NCBI RefSeq assembly: GCF_001704115.1
Contig: NZ_CP016895.1
Location: forward strand, 1,550,001-1,614,000
DNA length: 64,000 nt
Direction of reading: 5' to 3'
DNA from: Acinetobacter larvae
GTDB lineage: Bacteria > Pseudomonadota > Gammaproteobacteria > Pseudomonadales > Moraxellaceae
The notes beneath the pieces were generated by a model. The model saw nothing but the letters and a program-made list of their open reading frames with translations. It made no database searches and had not been told where the DNA came from. The translations under genes and the position numbers were made by a program. The first letter of the stretch is position 1. Each line of letters starts with the position of its first letter. This document shows positions 1 through 9,260 of this stretch, one piece after another.

Positions 1-1
1 T

Positions 2-442
2 AAAATCAGTAAAACAGTTTTTTTTACCAGTATTATGCTTGGATCAGTTTTTCCAGATATTGATCTTTTTTATTTTTACTTTTTTGATGGTAGATCTGTG
101 CATCATCATAAATATTTTTTACATTGGTTCTCTTTGTGGCTTATCATTTTTTTCATATCGTATTTGTATTATAAATTTTCGAAGCACTTTGCAAAGTATG
201 CTTATATCGTGCTGTTATTTTCGAGCGCTGCGCTTCTGCATATCTGTTTGGATACCTTTGTTGGAGATGTTTGGTTATTTGCGCCATTTATCGATAAATC
301 ATATGTTTTTTTTGAAGTAACGCCACGCTATCAACCGTGGTGGTTAAATTTTATTTTCCACTGGTCTTTTTTGGTCGAGCTGATGATTTGTAGTATGGCC
401 ATTTTCCTTTATTTTAAAAATAAAGTGCAGACTAAACCATAA
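2..442 (+). CDS. YdjM/DUF457-type membrane-bound metal-dependent hydrolase, 5'-truncated by the window
   Basis: The reading frame is already open at base 2 and runs through the ATG at 35, so the gene almost certainly begins outside the window. The visible part carries a Gly-Ser-Val-Phe-Pro-Asp-Ile-Asp stretch followed by a His-His-His cluster. That is the PDIDH-then-histidine pattern of the YdjM/DUF457 family of inner-membrane proteins annotated as metal-dependent hydrolases. About four hydrophobic segments follow, rich in Phe, Tyr and Trp, and the tail is short and basic. The real substrate of this family is not known. Family call moderately sure; start unknown. Confidence 0.6.
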   Translation, partial: KISKTVFFTSIMLGSVFPDIDLFYFYFFDGRSVHHHKYFLHWFSLWLIIFFISYLYYKFSKHFAKYAYIVLLFSSAALLHICLDTFVGDVWLFAPFIDKSYVFFEVTPRYQPWWLNFIFHWSFLVELMICSMAIFLYFKNKVQTKP

Positions 443-782
443 GCCGCCTATACGCGCAATAAACCAATCTGCAGTAAACCAATCTTAAGTTAATATCCGG
501 ACCAGAAAGCATGAGTCGTGACAGATTTCAAAGCATTATGATCATTAAATCATTGGGGTAATTTTTCCAAAGGCATTTGCCAATCTAATGCTTTTCTTGG
601 TCACGTATTTAACAACCTCGCGACGGGGGTTAAAACCGTTCTGGTCTGCCTGATTTAAGCAAAAATAAACAAATTTTTAGCTGTACAATGGGGTGTATAA
701 TTCGTTTATAAATAGCTGTATGGCTTAATTTATACTACATGCTAGAAGTCTGGTTATCTCGTTTTAAGCTTAAATAATAGGT
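443..782. other. Intergenic stretch with a possible transposase relic
   Basis: 340 bases without an intact gene. The only structure I can support is a short minus-strand match to the end of an IS30-type transposase at 550-612, listed separately. The part next to the methyltransferase gene is AT-rich and must hold its promoter, but no convincing -35/-10 pair stands out. Confidence 0.4.
550..612 (-). pseudogene. Degraded C-terminal fragment resembling an IS30-family transposase
   Basis: Read on the minus strand this stretch gives Leu-Asn-Thr-stop-Pro-Arg-Lys-Ala-Leu-Asp-Trp-Gln-Met-Pro-Leu-Glu-Lys-Leu, then a stop. IS30-family transposases end with a motif of the form LNxRPRKxLxWxTP, so the internal TGA sits where an Arg codon (CGA) would be expected. 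The fragment is very short, upstream sequence in the same frame is not convincing, and no terminal repeats were found. It is best read as a relic of an old insertion; a chance match cannot be excluded. Confidence 0.3.
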
Positions 783-1550
783 ATGCCTATGAAAGATTTA
801 TGCTTCAAAGATTATTTTTCTAAAAATGCTGTGGGTTATGCGCTGTATCGCCCAAGTTATCCCACTGATCTTATAAATAAATTGGCGAATTTGTGTTCTT
901 CACATCAACGTGTCTTAGATTGCGCCTGTGGTACAGGACAACTTTCGGTTCTTTTAGCCGAAAGATTTAACGAGGTGATTGCGACAGATGCAAGTGCAGC
1001 ACAAATTGAACAGGCAGAAAGCAAGGCAGGGGTTCTTTATAAAGTAGCAGGTGCAGAAGAGAGTGGGCTAGCGGATCAATCTGTTGATTTAATTACGGTT
1101 GCACAAGCTGCACATTGGCTTGATTTAGATGCGTTCTATCATGAGGTACAGCGCGTGGCGCGTCCCAATGCGGTTATTGCCTTAATAAGTTATGGGATTT
1201 TACATGTAGATGGTGCAGAGGATAGCGCGCTGCAACAATTTTATTATCAAACAATCAGTGAATACTGGCCCATAGAGAGGAAGCATGTGGAAGATGGGTA
1301 TCAAAGTTTATATTTTCCCTTTGCCGAAATAACTGTTCCTCCCATCAATATGTATGCTTATTGGGATCTCGAAGAATTGATTGGATATTTAAAGACCTGG
1401 TCTGCTGTTCATCGTGCACAAGAAGTACTTGGATATAATCCAGTAGATCAGTTGCAAGACAAATTACGCCGCCAATGGGGAAATGCTAAAACGAAGAAAA
1501 AAATTACTTGGCCACTCACAATTCGAGCCGGCAGCGTAAATATCATATGA
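783..1550 (+). CDS. Class I SAM-dependent methyltransferase (Methyltransf_11 type)
   Basis: A 255-residue Rossmann-fold methyltransferase. Motif I (VLDCACGTGQLS, about residues 44-55) binds S-adenosylmethionine. The acidic strand-2 end (IATDAS, near residue 66) and a motif-IV-like segment (VDLITVAQAAHWLDLDAF, about 102-119) follow in the expected order. The AQAAHW stretch is common in the YcgJ/Tam-like subgroup that acts on small molecules. A second ATG two codons in (789) is an alternative start; neither has a strong Shine-Dalgarno sequence. It stands alone and the substrate cannot be told from sequence. Confidence 0.8.
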   Translation: MPMKDLCFKDYFSKNAVGYALYRPSYPTDLINKLANLCSSHQRVLDCACGTGQLSVLLAERFNEVIATDASAAQIEQAESKAGVLYKVAGAEESGLADQSVDLITVAQAAHWLDLDAFYHEVQRVARPNAVIALISYGILHVDGAEDSALQQFYYQTISEYWPIERKHVEDGYQSLYFPFAEITVPPINMYAYWDLEELIGYLKTWSAVHRAQEVLGYNPVDQLQDKLRRQWGNAKTKKKITWPLTIRAGSVNII

Positions 1551-1665
1551 TGGAATGATATTAAACCGTATTTAAAGCTTTAGCATATCGGGTGAGGATT
1601 TTATTATTGCAGCAGAATTGATAATCAGGATATTGAGCAGGACTCTGTCGATTAGCTTTGCTGTG

Positions 1666-1971
1666 TTATAGGCGATATTGTACTTTAAGTGATTGTCTGA
1701 GCATTAGTTGCTGTTTATGATCTTGTATATAGTTAATGATCATATTTTTTACCGTATCATGTAAAAAGCCAAGCGCATATCCTTTGACAATAATAATGCT
1801 TGGTAGTGCAAAAAATAAGTATTTGGCGTCCTCAAGGCTTGGGGCTGCAAAAATAGATTGTTCGCGTAATAATTGCTGTAAAAAATTTTTTTCAATCAGG
1901 ACGTCTGGATTGGTTTCATCATGCCAATAGCGTTGGCGTATAGCCGCTAAATTATTATGTTTATAGCTCAT
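1666..1971 (-). CDS. Hypothetical protein, 101 aa
   Basis: I do not recognise this protein. It is a soluble-looking 101-residue product with a mixed charged N-terminus, a hydrophobic centre (YLFFALPSIIIVKGYALGFL, about residues 51-70) and a Gln/Arg-rich C-terminus. It is convergent with the methyltransferase gene. Composition and length are plausible for a real small gene, but there is no operon partner or known motif. Confidence 0.5.
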   Translation of the reverse strand: MSYKHNNLAAIRQRYWHDETNPDVLIEKNFLQQLLREQSIFAAPSLEDAKYLFFALPSIIIVKGYALGFLHDTVKNMIINYIQDHKQQLMLRQSLKVQYRL

Positions 1972-2423
1972 AAGTGTCTATAGGTTCTCTATAAATTAAG
2001 GAAAGCATTTTATATTATGGTGCTCAATCTGAAAAATACAATACGCCCGGAAATTTTTAATGTTTCCATGCATAGGCTTTAGATAATGTTCTTTATATCA
2101 TTGCTTTATGTCATAGCGTATATTTTTAATAGTCAATTCATATGCCTGTTAAGCTTTAGCTTATGCTGTATTTTTACTTTTAAATACAAATATTCTGCTC
2201 CAGCCCGAGTAAAAGCACTTAGTATAATAGCAGCATAAAAACATAATGATGACGGAATAATCAAACATGAGGATAAGTCACACGATGGAAAATGTGACTG
2301 AACAGTGAATCAAACTTTACATTTTCTCATCGGAGTATTATGGTTACTTTCGCAATGAATTTAATGAAAATGTAAGATTAAGCTGTTAATAATAGATGAT
2401 ATTTTTTAAAGTGATGTAAATTT
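1972..2423. other. Long AT-rich intergenic region
   Basis: About 450 bases between a minus-strand orphan and a plus-strand orphan. I see only a small hairpin (GTCACA near 2277 with TGTGAC near 2292) and very AT-rich stretches. No ORF, tRNA-like fold or clear repeat was found. It probably holds the promoters of the two divergent flanking genes. Confidence 0.4.
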
Positions 2424-2657
2424 ATGGGTCAGACAATTGATTTAAATAAGAGCAAAGTTGATAAGCTCATTGAAGCCTTCAAAGCGCAAGGTAAAACACC
2501 AGAGAAACTTGAATTTGGTTATCGCACTTATGCCAGATTAGCTGAGGACGATGATTTTTTTAAACATATCAGTAAAAGCGCCGATGATAAACATCATTTA
2601 TATCGTGGTATCCGGATCAAGCTGATCACTGAAAAATATCATTTTAAAGTAAAATAA
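2424..2657 (+). CDS. Small charged hypothetical protein, 77 aa
   Basis: A 77-residue, Lys/Asp/His-rich soluble protein without signal peptide or membrane segment. The first half looks helical (KSKVDKLIEAFKAQGKTPEK) and the end is basic (ITEKYHFKVK). I do not recognise a family. It is followed by about 220 bases before prmB, so it is probably transcribed on its own. No function is proposed. Confidence 0.55.
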   Translation: MGQTIDLNKSKVDKLIEAFKAQGKTPEKLEFGYRTYARLAEDDDFFKHISKSADDKHHLYRGIRIKLITEKYHFKVK

Positions 2658-2879
2658 TTGATTTTTTGCATTGCTGATCTCGCAACAGTTTTTGGCAAAC
2701 TTGCTTGGAGTAGAATTGCTCAATCAGCACTTAAGTGCGGCAATATAACTGAGCAAAGTGATAAAAACTTGTTGTGAGCGACGGCATGGGTGCAATGGAT
2801 AGCAGTAGAAATCATTAAAAAAAAACTGAAAAAGAGGTATGATACAAGGCTTTAATTGATTGCTCTGGAGACACCGCAA

Positions 2880-3905
2880 GTGGATCAACCGACTATTCGT
2901 CCTGAACAACTGCAGGAAGCTGCACAACACCTCAATACTATTCGTGATTTTATTCGTTTTGGGGTGTCAGCATTACGTCAATATGATGCACACTTGGGGC
3001 AAGGAACAGAAGATTATTTTGCTGAAAGTTCGGCTTTGGTCTTACAAACATTGTCTTTAGAGTGGAATGCTGATGCTGAGATTTTAGATGCAGTGTTATT
3101 GCCAAGTGAAAAACAACAATTTTTAGATCTTTTAGAACAGCGTATTAATCAAAAAATTCCAACCTGTTATTTATTAAATTTAGCTTATTTCTGCGATAAA
3201 CCTTTTTATGTGGATGAGCGTGTTTTGATTCCACGTTCCCCGATTGCCGAATTGATTCAAAACCGTTTTGCGCCATATTTTGCCGATGAAAATGGTCAAA
3301 TCGCTGCTGCAGAAAATGGTTTGCCAGAACCAGCCCACGCACAGCCCAAAACACCGCAACGTATTCTAGATCTGTGCACGGGGTCTGGGTGTATTGCAAT
3401 TGCACTTGCTTATGCCTTTCCAGATGCTGAAGTTGATGCAACAGATATTTCTAAAGATGCGTTACAAGTTGCGGCAATTAATGCTGAACATCACCATATG
3501 CAATATCAGGTTGCACTACTTGAGTCAGACCTCTTTGATAAAATTCCCGCAGAAAATCAATATGATTTAATTGTTTCTAACCCACCTTATGTCGATGCAG
3601 AAGATATGGCCGACTTGGCAGCAGAGTTTTTGCATGAGCCAGAACTTGCTCTTGCAGCCGGTCAAGATGGTTTGGACCTCGTTCGTAAAATGCTGGCTCA
3701 AGCTGCCGATTACCTTAGCGAGGATGGCTTGATTGTGATTGAAGTGGGCAATTCTGAATGGGCAATGAAACAAAACTTCCATCAAGTTGATTTGCATTGG
3801 TTGAATTTTAGTAAAGGGGGTCGCGGTATTTTTGCTTTAACTGCTGCACAATGTCGCCAGTATCGTGAAGTGTTTTTAGCATCACTGACATCGCCTCAGG
3901 AGTAA
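2880..3905 (+). CDS. prmB: Ribosomal protein L3 N5-glutamine methyltransferase PrmB
   Basis: PrmB methylates the side chain of a conserved Gln in ribosomal protein L3 using S-adenosylmethionine. The protein has the HemK/PrmA layout: an N-terminal helical domain, a SAM-binding motif (DLCTGSGCIAIALA, about residue 164) and the NPPY catalytic loop (LIVSNPPYVDAED, about residue 234). I chose the GTG at 2880 because a GGAG lies nine bases before it; an in-frame TTG at 2856 would add eight residues but has no better ribosome site. It ends six bases before aroC, so the two are probably cotranscribed. PrmB rather than PrmC is preferred from the long N-terminal domain and the aroC neighbour, a pairing frequent in gammaproteobacteria. 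Confidence 0.9.
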   Translation: MDQPTIRPEQLQEAAQHLNTIRDFIRFGVSALRQYDAHLGQGTEDYFAESSALVLQTLSLEWNADAEILDAVLLPSEKQQFLDLLEQRINQKIPTCYLLNLAYFCDKPFYVDERVLIPRSPIAELIQNRFAPYFADENGQIAAAENGLPEPAHAQPKTPQRILDLCTGSGCIAIALAYAFPDAEVDATDISKDALQVAAINAEHHHMQYQVALLESDLFDKIPAENQYDLIVSNPPYVDAEDMADLAAEFLHEPELALAAGQDGLDLVRKMLAQAADYLSEDGLIVIEVGNSEWAMKQNFHQVDLHWLNFSKGGRGIFALTAAQCRQYREVFLASLTSPQE

Positions 3906-3911
3906 ATAAAA

Positions 3912-5003
3912 ATGGCTGGGAATAGTATTGGACAATTATTTCGTGTCACGACATGTGGGGAATCACATGGCGTAGGTTTAATGGCGATTGTTGATGGAGT
4001 ACCACCAGGTTTAGCATTAAGTGCTGCAGATTTACAAGTGGATCTGGATCGACGTAAACCAGGTACATCAAAATTCGCTACGCAACGCAAAGAACCGGAT
4101 GAAGTTGAAATTATCTCTGGCGTATTTGAAGGGAAAACTACAGGTACACCGATTGGTTTGTTAATTCGTAATAGTGACCAAAAATCAAAAGACTACGGCA
4201 ATATTGCTGAAACGTTTAGACCGGGTCATGCCGATTATACCTATACACAAAAATATGGTTTCCGTGATTATCGTGGTGGTGGTCGTTCAAGTGCGCGTGA
4301 GACAGCAATGCGTGTTGCTGCGGGGGCAATTGCTAAAAAATATTTAGCTGAGAAATTTGGGATTGTCATTCGTGGCCATATTACTCAAATTGGCAATGAA
4401 TATGCCACATCAATAGATTGGTCAATAGTCGAAGATAACCCATTTTTCTGTGCCGATGCGGAGGCTGTTATTCGTTTTGAAGCACTGGTCACTTCTTTAC
4501 GTGAGCGTGGCACCAGTTGTGGTGCAAAATTAGAGTTATTCGCTGAAAATGTGCCAGTGGGTTGGGGGGAGCCAGTATTTGATCGTTTAGATGCCGATAT
4601 TGCACATGCCATGATGAGTATTAATGCGGTGAAAGCGGTGGAAATTGGCGATGGTTTTGCTGTAGCAGGACAGTTTGGTCATGAAAGCCGTGATGAATTG
4701 AGTCAGAATGGTTTCTTGGCTAATCATGCGGGTGGTATATTGGGCGGCATTTCTTCTGGACAACAGATTCGTGTTGCGATTGCACTCAAACCGACAGCAA
4801 GCATTACAACCGCTGGTCAAAGTATTAATCTACAGGGTGAAAATACAGAAGTCATCACCAAAGGTCGTCATGATCCCTGTGTCGGTGTACGTGCAACACC
4901 AATTGCAGAAGCGATGTTAGCCATGGTATTGATGGATCATTTTTTAAGACATCGTGCGCAGAATGCAGATGTCATCGCACCTTTTACAGCCATAGCACCT
5001 TAA
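3912..5003 (+). CDS. aroC: Chorismate synthase
   Basis: AroC makes chorismate from 5-enolpyruvylshikimate-3-phosphate, the last step of the shikimate pathway, and needs reduced FMN. The 363-residue length fits the family. Visible signatures are GESHG near the N-terminus (about 16-20), the RPGHADYTY stretch (about 103) followed by [17 protein letters not shown], and the C-terminal [15 protein letters not shown]. The start has an AGGAG that overlaps the end of prmB, which supports translational coupling. A strong hairpin-plus-T terminator follows at 5122. Confidence 0.97.
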   Translation: MAGNSIGQLFRVTTCGESHGVGLMAIVDGVPPGLALSAADLQVDLDRRKPGTSKFATQRKEPDEVEIISGVFEGKTTGTPIGLLIRNSDQKSKDYGNIAETFRPGHADYTYTQKYGFRDYRGGGRSSARETAMRVAAGAIAKKYLAEKFGIVIRGHITQIGNEYATSIDWSIVEDNPFFCADAEAVIRFEALVTSLRERGTSCGAKLELFAENVPVGWGEPVFDRLDADIAHAMMSINAVKAVEIGDGFAVAGQFGHESRDELSQNGFLANHAGGILGGISSGQQIRVAIALKPTASITTAGQSINLQGENTEVITKGRHDPCVGVRATPIAEAMLAMVLMDHFLRHRAQNADVIAPFTAIAP

Positions 5004-5121
5004 AAATACAGCCAATGATGCTTTGGCAATAAAATCTGAAGCAGCTGCGGAAATAAACAACGCCAATCATTGGGGTAGAATGCTTCCAGTTTAAAATGGG
5101 TTGGTCGTGTTTTAGTTGAAG

Positions 5122-5147
5122 CCGAGTTAAGTGATTAACTCGGTTTT
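5122..5147 (+). terminator. Intrinsic terminator after aroC
   Basis: Perfect 9-bp stem CCGAGTTAA / TTAACTCGG (5122-5130 and 5135-5143) with a GTGA loop, followed by TTTT. It lies about 120 bases after the aroC stop. The rest of 5004-5366 holds nothing else that I can identify. Confidence 0.75.
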
Positions 5148-5366
5148 CATGATTTTAGCAAGCAACTCTTGAGCGCTAATGATCACACTGGACATATAAT
5201 ATATTTTGGTTTTGAGGGAAAATGTCTAGACTACTTTTTCCTGCTCAAATAATTGTGCTTGGCTAAAAAACTGGGCGGGCTAAAACTTGAAGTGCGATAT
5301 AAATAACCATTTTAAATGGGGCTAAGTAATGATGATTTGCAAAAGGAATAATAAATATTTAAAATT

Positions 5367-6026
5367 TTATTCTAGTGGTTTATCGAATTTTTTTAGATTA
5401 TGGATTTTTAATAATCTAGTTTTTTCATCATTCGTTAATTGATTTAATTTTAGAATATCCTTAGCTTTGATTTTTCCTGCTGCTTTTAGTTCATCAAATG
5501 ATTTTGATTGGAGTATATGCAGTGTGCTCTCTGTGATTTCTGATATTTCAAAGCAAGCTAATTCTGGATTATAATATTTTACATTTTTAATATTTTTTAA
5601 AGTTGTTGTGTGTTCAATATTATTATCAGTATTTGTGAAAAGATTGAAATCATTAGGAAATTCATATTTTACCTTATAATCCATTTTCCGATAAAAGACA
5701 TTATCTGATAGCTTAGTCAGGTATAAGTTTTTTGATAAACTGGCTACTTCTATTTCATACATTAAAATATATTTAGATTTAAGCTCTGATAGTACTTTAC
5801 CTTTATCTATAACTGTTATCGCTTTGCGGTATGCATACCATTCGGAAGCTGTAGCAGAATTCAAGAGATAAAGATTTACTCTTAAATCATTTAAGTCACT
5901 ATTTTTATCGACATTAAAAGAAAAGCTTAAGATATTTGTTTCCTCAAAAGCATTCACTATTTTGTTATAGATGGGGTAGCTTATAGCACTTAAAAACAAA
6001 AAAATGCCTAATATTATTTTTTTCAT
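5367..6026 (-). CDS. Orphan protein with N-terminal membrane anchor or signal peptide, AT-rich
   Basis: I do not recognise this 219-residue protein. I place the start at the ATG at 6026 because translation then begins with a classic export signal (MKKIILGIFLFLSAISYPIY); an upstream in-frame start at 6080 would add 18 polar residues before it. There is no lipobox Cys. The mature part is Asn/Lys/Leu-rich and looks helical near the C-terminus (KAAGKIKAKDILKLNQLT). Base composition is clearly more AT-rich than in aroC or the siderophore genes, and no neighbour shares its strand, so recent acquisition is possible. Likely periplasmic or inner-membrane anchored; function unknown. Confidence 0.6.
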   Translation of the reverse strand: MKKIILGIFLFLSAISYPIYNKIVNAFEETNILSFSFNVDKNSDLNDLRVNLYLLNSATASEWYAYRKAITVIDKGKVLSELKSKYILMYEIEVASLSKNLYLTKLSDNVFYRKMDYKVKYEFPNDFNLFTNTDNNIEHTTTLKNIKNVKYYNPELACFEISEITESTLHILQSKSFDELKAAGKIKAKDILKLNQLTNDEKTRLLKIHNLKKFDKPLE

Positions 6027-6270
6027 AATATTTGTAGATTGGCTATTTTCGTTATCGATATACATTTTTGATAATGCCACATATTGAATTGTAGAAAAAT
6101 AATCTCAATAGATCATCTCAAGATGTTGGATGCCAGTGTTGAAAATCAGGAGTGCAATAGAGTCTAGACGATGAATCGTTTAGATCTTACCGATCAAGTT
6201 TGCTATGGATCGTAGCGCGTTTACAGCAAAAATACGCCAATATAATTTAAGTTGTTAATTTATAAAATAA

Positions 6271-6292
6271 AAATGCCCCATGGTTAGGGGCA
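6271..6292 (-). terminator. Intrinsic terminator for the TetR gene (minus strand)
   Basis: TGCCCC (6274-6279) pairs with GGGGCA (6287-6292) around a 7-base loop, with an A-run on the plus strand at 6268-6273 that becomes a U-tract when transcribed leftward. It lies about 160 bases past the end of the TetR-family gene. The rest of the 6027-6451 gap shows nothing else. Confidence 0.6.
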
Positions 6293-6451
6293 CGGCGTAT
6301 AGGTATCGAGTACATATACTGTAAGAGGCTCATCTCATACTGCGCCTATTAAAACATAAGATCACTCAATAACCTAGTGATATATTAAAAGACTTGTTTG
6401 AAATAGCCTAAGCAATATTATCACTTGCCAGCATGATCACATCTATGTGTC

Positions 6452-7120
6452 TTAAGGGCTTGCTTGCTGTTGTGCAGTATGAAAACGGGTATCAATTTGA
6501 TTGCTTTCGAGTAGCGTCAATGCACCAACAATCAGCGCTTGCATACTTTGTGCAAATTCACTTTCCATTTCAGCTTCTTCTGCTGCGCGATCCACTTCAG
6601 AAATAGGATCACGCCCCGCAACTGAATAAACAGTATCCGCTACTGCAATACAATGAAAAGCAATGGTGGCACTGATCCAGCGTGCTTGATCGATTGGTAA
6701 TTGATAGCGCTCAGAAACTTCTTGATGGTGCTGTCTAATTTTATTAATCATGGACTGTGTTGATGCAACTCGACGCAACAAATAGGGCGTAAGCCCTGGA
6801 TTATTTTTAACTAGCTCACGTAAAGATGCTGTGAAGTCAAGTAGATATTCTTTTAAACCTGCCAAGGCGGCTGCATCGGCTGTTTTTGCTTCGGGTACCG
6901 GAATTTGCCAACGTTTAAAAATTTCTTCGGCAACTAAATATTTTAATACTTCTAAGCTGGGCACATGTTTATACAGTGCCATATGACTTACACCCAAAGC
7001 AGCAGCCACACCGACAAAAGTAATATTCGACAAACCAATCTCAATCCCTGCATTGGTAATGCGTTCATGGGTAATGGTACGTGGGCGTCCACGTGTCGAA
7101 GGCTGTGCGGAAATGGACAT
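6452..7120 (-). CDS. TetR-family transcriptional regulator, divergent from the siderophore operon
   Basis: A 222-residue one-component regulator. After a basic start (RGRPRTITHERI) comes the helix-turn-helix LSNITFVGVAAALGVSHMALYKHV (about residues 31-54), the standard TetR DNA-binding region; the rest is an all-helical ligand-binding domain. The ATG at 7120 is preferred over the longer frame from 7177 because a GGAG lies 7 bases before it. It is transcribed away from the iron-uptake operon starting at 7401, and an inverted repeat at 7193-7221 sits between them. Likely a repressor of the operon and itself; the ligand is unknown. Confidence 0.85.
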   Translation of the reverse strand: MSISAQPSTRGRPRTITHERITNAGIEIGLSNITFVGVAAALGVSHMALYKHVPSLEVLKYLVAEEIFKRWQIPVPEAKTADAAALAGLKEYLLDFTASLRELVKNNPGLTPYLLRRVASTQSMINKIRQHHQEVSERYQLPIDQARWISATIAFHCIAVADTVYSVAGRDPISEVDRAAEEAEMESEFAQSMQALIVGALTLLESNQIDTRFHTAQQQASP

Positions 7121-7192
7121 AATGACTCCGTAATCGGTAAGGGCTGCCATGTTGCCATTTTGCAGGCAATGGGTCAAATAGTTTACTTTGTT

Positions 7193-7221
7193 GAATTAGT
7201 TTACTACAATGCAACTAATTC
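7193..7221. promoter_or_regulatory. Palindromic operator candidate between tetR and the siderophore operon
   Basis: Perfect 9-base arms GAATTAGTT (7193-7201) and AACTAATTC (7213-7221) separated by 11 bases. A TAGTTTACT direct repeat at 7179-7187 and 7197-7205, 18 bases apart, overlaps it. TetR-family proteins commonly bind such palindromes next to their own gene. Seen directly as sequence; binding is inferred. Confidence 0.55.
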
Positions 7222-7228
7222 GCTTACT

Positions 7229-7246
7229 GATAATGATTCTGTTTTA
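7229..7246. promoter_or_regulatory. Partial Fur-box-like sequence
   Basis: GATAATGATTCTGTTTTA matches the first ten positions of the Fur consensus well (GATAATGATA) and the second half poorly. The position upstream of an iron-uptake operon makes iron control by Fur plausible but not shown. Confidence 0.3.
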
Positions 7247-7400
7247 GAAAAACCTTGATTCCCGACAAAATATAGGGAATTCAGAGATGCTTAAAACAGA
7301 CGATGCTGGTTTGATGAAGATGAGGTAGGCCATGTTTGTTCGTCACGTTGTTGATGGTTAAGCATTCCAAATTCTGTTTGATTTTCTGGATAGATTCAAT

Positions 7401-9260
7401 ATGCATGGTGGTGATAAAACAACTGTAACACAGCATGTGAGCCCAATACGGCAAGTTCTTGCACCCATTTACCGACCATTGATGCTGGCAACATTGCTTG
7501 CCGCTGTGGGGGCAATGTTGACATTGTTGCCTATGCTCGGAATTGCCTATCTGTTAGAGCATCTGTTGCTGCGTGGTAGTCATGCGATATTACATGCCAA
7601 TATAGACTATAGCATCGCGACCATAACAACAATCAGTGTGTTGAGTTTATTGTTGGGGATGCTGTTGATGACTGCGGGTGAAATGGTGGCGCATATTGCG
7701 GATAACCGGATGACGCAAGGTTTACGCTTAAAGCTTGCTGAACACCTGTCGCAACTACCTTTAGGTTGGTTTAGACAGCATAGTTCTGGCGAAGTAAAGC
7801 AGATTTTGCAAGATGATATTGCCATGTTACATAGCTTAACGGCACATTTTTATCCGGCTGTAGGGCGTGCTGTCGGCAGTATTGTCATGGCTGTGTTGTG
7901 CATGTTATGGATCGATTGGCGTATGACAATCGTGGTGTTATTGCCATTTTTAGCTTTTGTCTGGTTCTTAGCGTATGCCATGCGGGCAAGCCAGGATAAG
8001 TTTCAGGATTTTGCTACGAAAATGGCAGCCATACAAACGACGACTGTGGAGTTTTCACAAGCGATTCCTGTACTCAAAACCTTTGCACAAAGTGGGCAAG
8101 CATCCAGACGTTATCGTCAAGCCGTAGATGCATTTGCACTGGCATTTCAAGAATTTACACGACCTTTGGTGGCTGCAATGGCTCACGCCCATGCCATGAT
8201 TGCCCCAGTCACGATTTTAGCTGTGGTGGTCATCGCTATTGCTGTATTTGTTGAGATGGGCTGGGGCAGTGTACTTCAGTTATATCCTTTTGCCATCATT
8301 GCACCGGCAATATGCGCACCAGTATTGCTATTACATACTTTATTGCATGATTTACAAAGCAGTACTGCGGCAGCACAGCGGGTATTGGCTTTATTTGATG
8401 TAGAGATTTTATCTTATCCAATACCAGACCAAGCAGCACAAATTCAAGACCATAGCGTGCGCTTTGAAAATGTCAGCTTTGCTTATCATGATGAGCAGGT
8501 GTTATTGCACAATTTAAATTTTCATTTAGCGGCCAATCAGGTGACGGCTATTGTGGGCGCTTCGGGAGCAGGAAAGTCTACCATCGCGCAATTATTATTA
8601 CGCTTTTTTGATGTCACAGCAGGGCGAATTAGCCTAGGTGGTGTCGATATCCGTGCCTTAAGTCCAGCAAGTTTGTATCAGCATATCGGATTTGTCTTAC
8701 AAGATGTACAACTGATTCATGCCAGTGTACGCGACAATATTGCACTTGGGCGTTTATCTGCAACCGCAGCAGAAGTCGAAGCGGTTGCACGTGCAGCACA
8801 TATTCACGAGCGTATTATGGCTGAGGAAAAAGGCTATGACGCTATAGTCGGTGTTGATGTGAAATTTTCAGGAGGTGAACAACAGCGCATCAGTTTGGCA
8901 CGTGCCATGTTGTTGGACCCTCCGATTTTAGTCTTGGATGAAGCAACCGCAGCTGTTGATGCAGCCAGTGAAGTTGCTATTCAACAGGCGCTATCACAGT
9001 TTGCACAAAATCGTACAGTCCTGATTATTGCACATCGCTTACAGAGCATTATGCATGCCGCACAAATCTTGGTGATGGATGATGGAAAAATTATCGAACA
9101 AGGTCGTCATCAGCAATTATTACAGCAAAATGGTCGATATGCTGCCTTGTGGCGACTTGCAGCGCAACCACAAGCTGCACCAGCGCTGGTCGTGACCACA
9201 GCGGATGATCTGCTAAGTGCTACAAGTACAAATACAAGTACCGGAGCAAGATCATGCTAA
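7401..9260 (+). CDS. ABC half-transporter (membrane + ATPase), YbtP/IrtA type
   Basis: A 619-residue fused ABC half-transporter. Roughly six transmembrane helices fill residues 25-310. The nucleotide-binding domain follows, with Walker A GASGAGKS (about 386-393), signature FSGGEQQRIS (about 489-498) and Walker B ILVLDEAT (about 509-516). Exporter-fold pairs of this kind (YbtP/YbtQ, IrtA/IrtB, PchH/PchI) work in ferric-siderophore import. It overlaps the next gene by 7 bases and belongs with it as a heterodimer. The C-terminal tail is Thr/Ser-rich. Substrate not defined; an exporter role for a siderophore or peptide is the alternative. Confidence 0.85.
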   Translation: MHGGDKTTVTQHVSPIRQVLAPIYRPLMLATLLAAVGAMLTLLPMLGIAYLLEHLLLRGSHAILHANIDYSIATITTISVLSLLLGMLLMTAGEMVAHIADNRMTQGLRLKLAEHLSQLPLGWFRQHSSGEVKQILQDDIAMLHSLTAHFYPAVGRAVGSIVMAVLCMLWIDWRMTIVVLLPFLAFVWFLAYAMRASQDKFQDFATKMAAIQTTTVEFSQAIPVLKTFAQSGQASRRYRQAVDAFALAFQEFTRPLVAAMAHAHAMIAPVTILAVVVIAIAVFVEMGWGSVLQLYPFAIIAPAICAPVLLLHTLLHDLQSSTAAAQRVLALFDVEILSYPIPDQAAQIQDHSVRFENVSFAYHDEQVLLHNLNFHLAANQVTAIVGASGAGKSTIAQLLLRFFDVTAGRISLGGVDIRALSPASLYQHIGFVLQDVQLIHASVRDNIALGRLSATAAEVEAVARAAHIHERIMAEEKGYDAIVGVDVKFSGGEQQRISLARAMLLDPPILVLDEATAAVDAASEVAIQQALSQFAQNRTVLIIAHRLQSIMHAAQILVMDDGKIIEQGRHQQLLQQNGRYAALWRLAAQPQAAPALVVTTADDLLSATSTNTSTGARSC

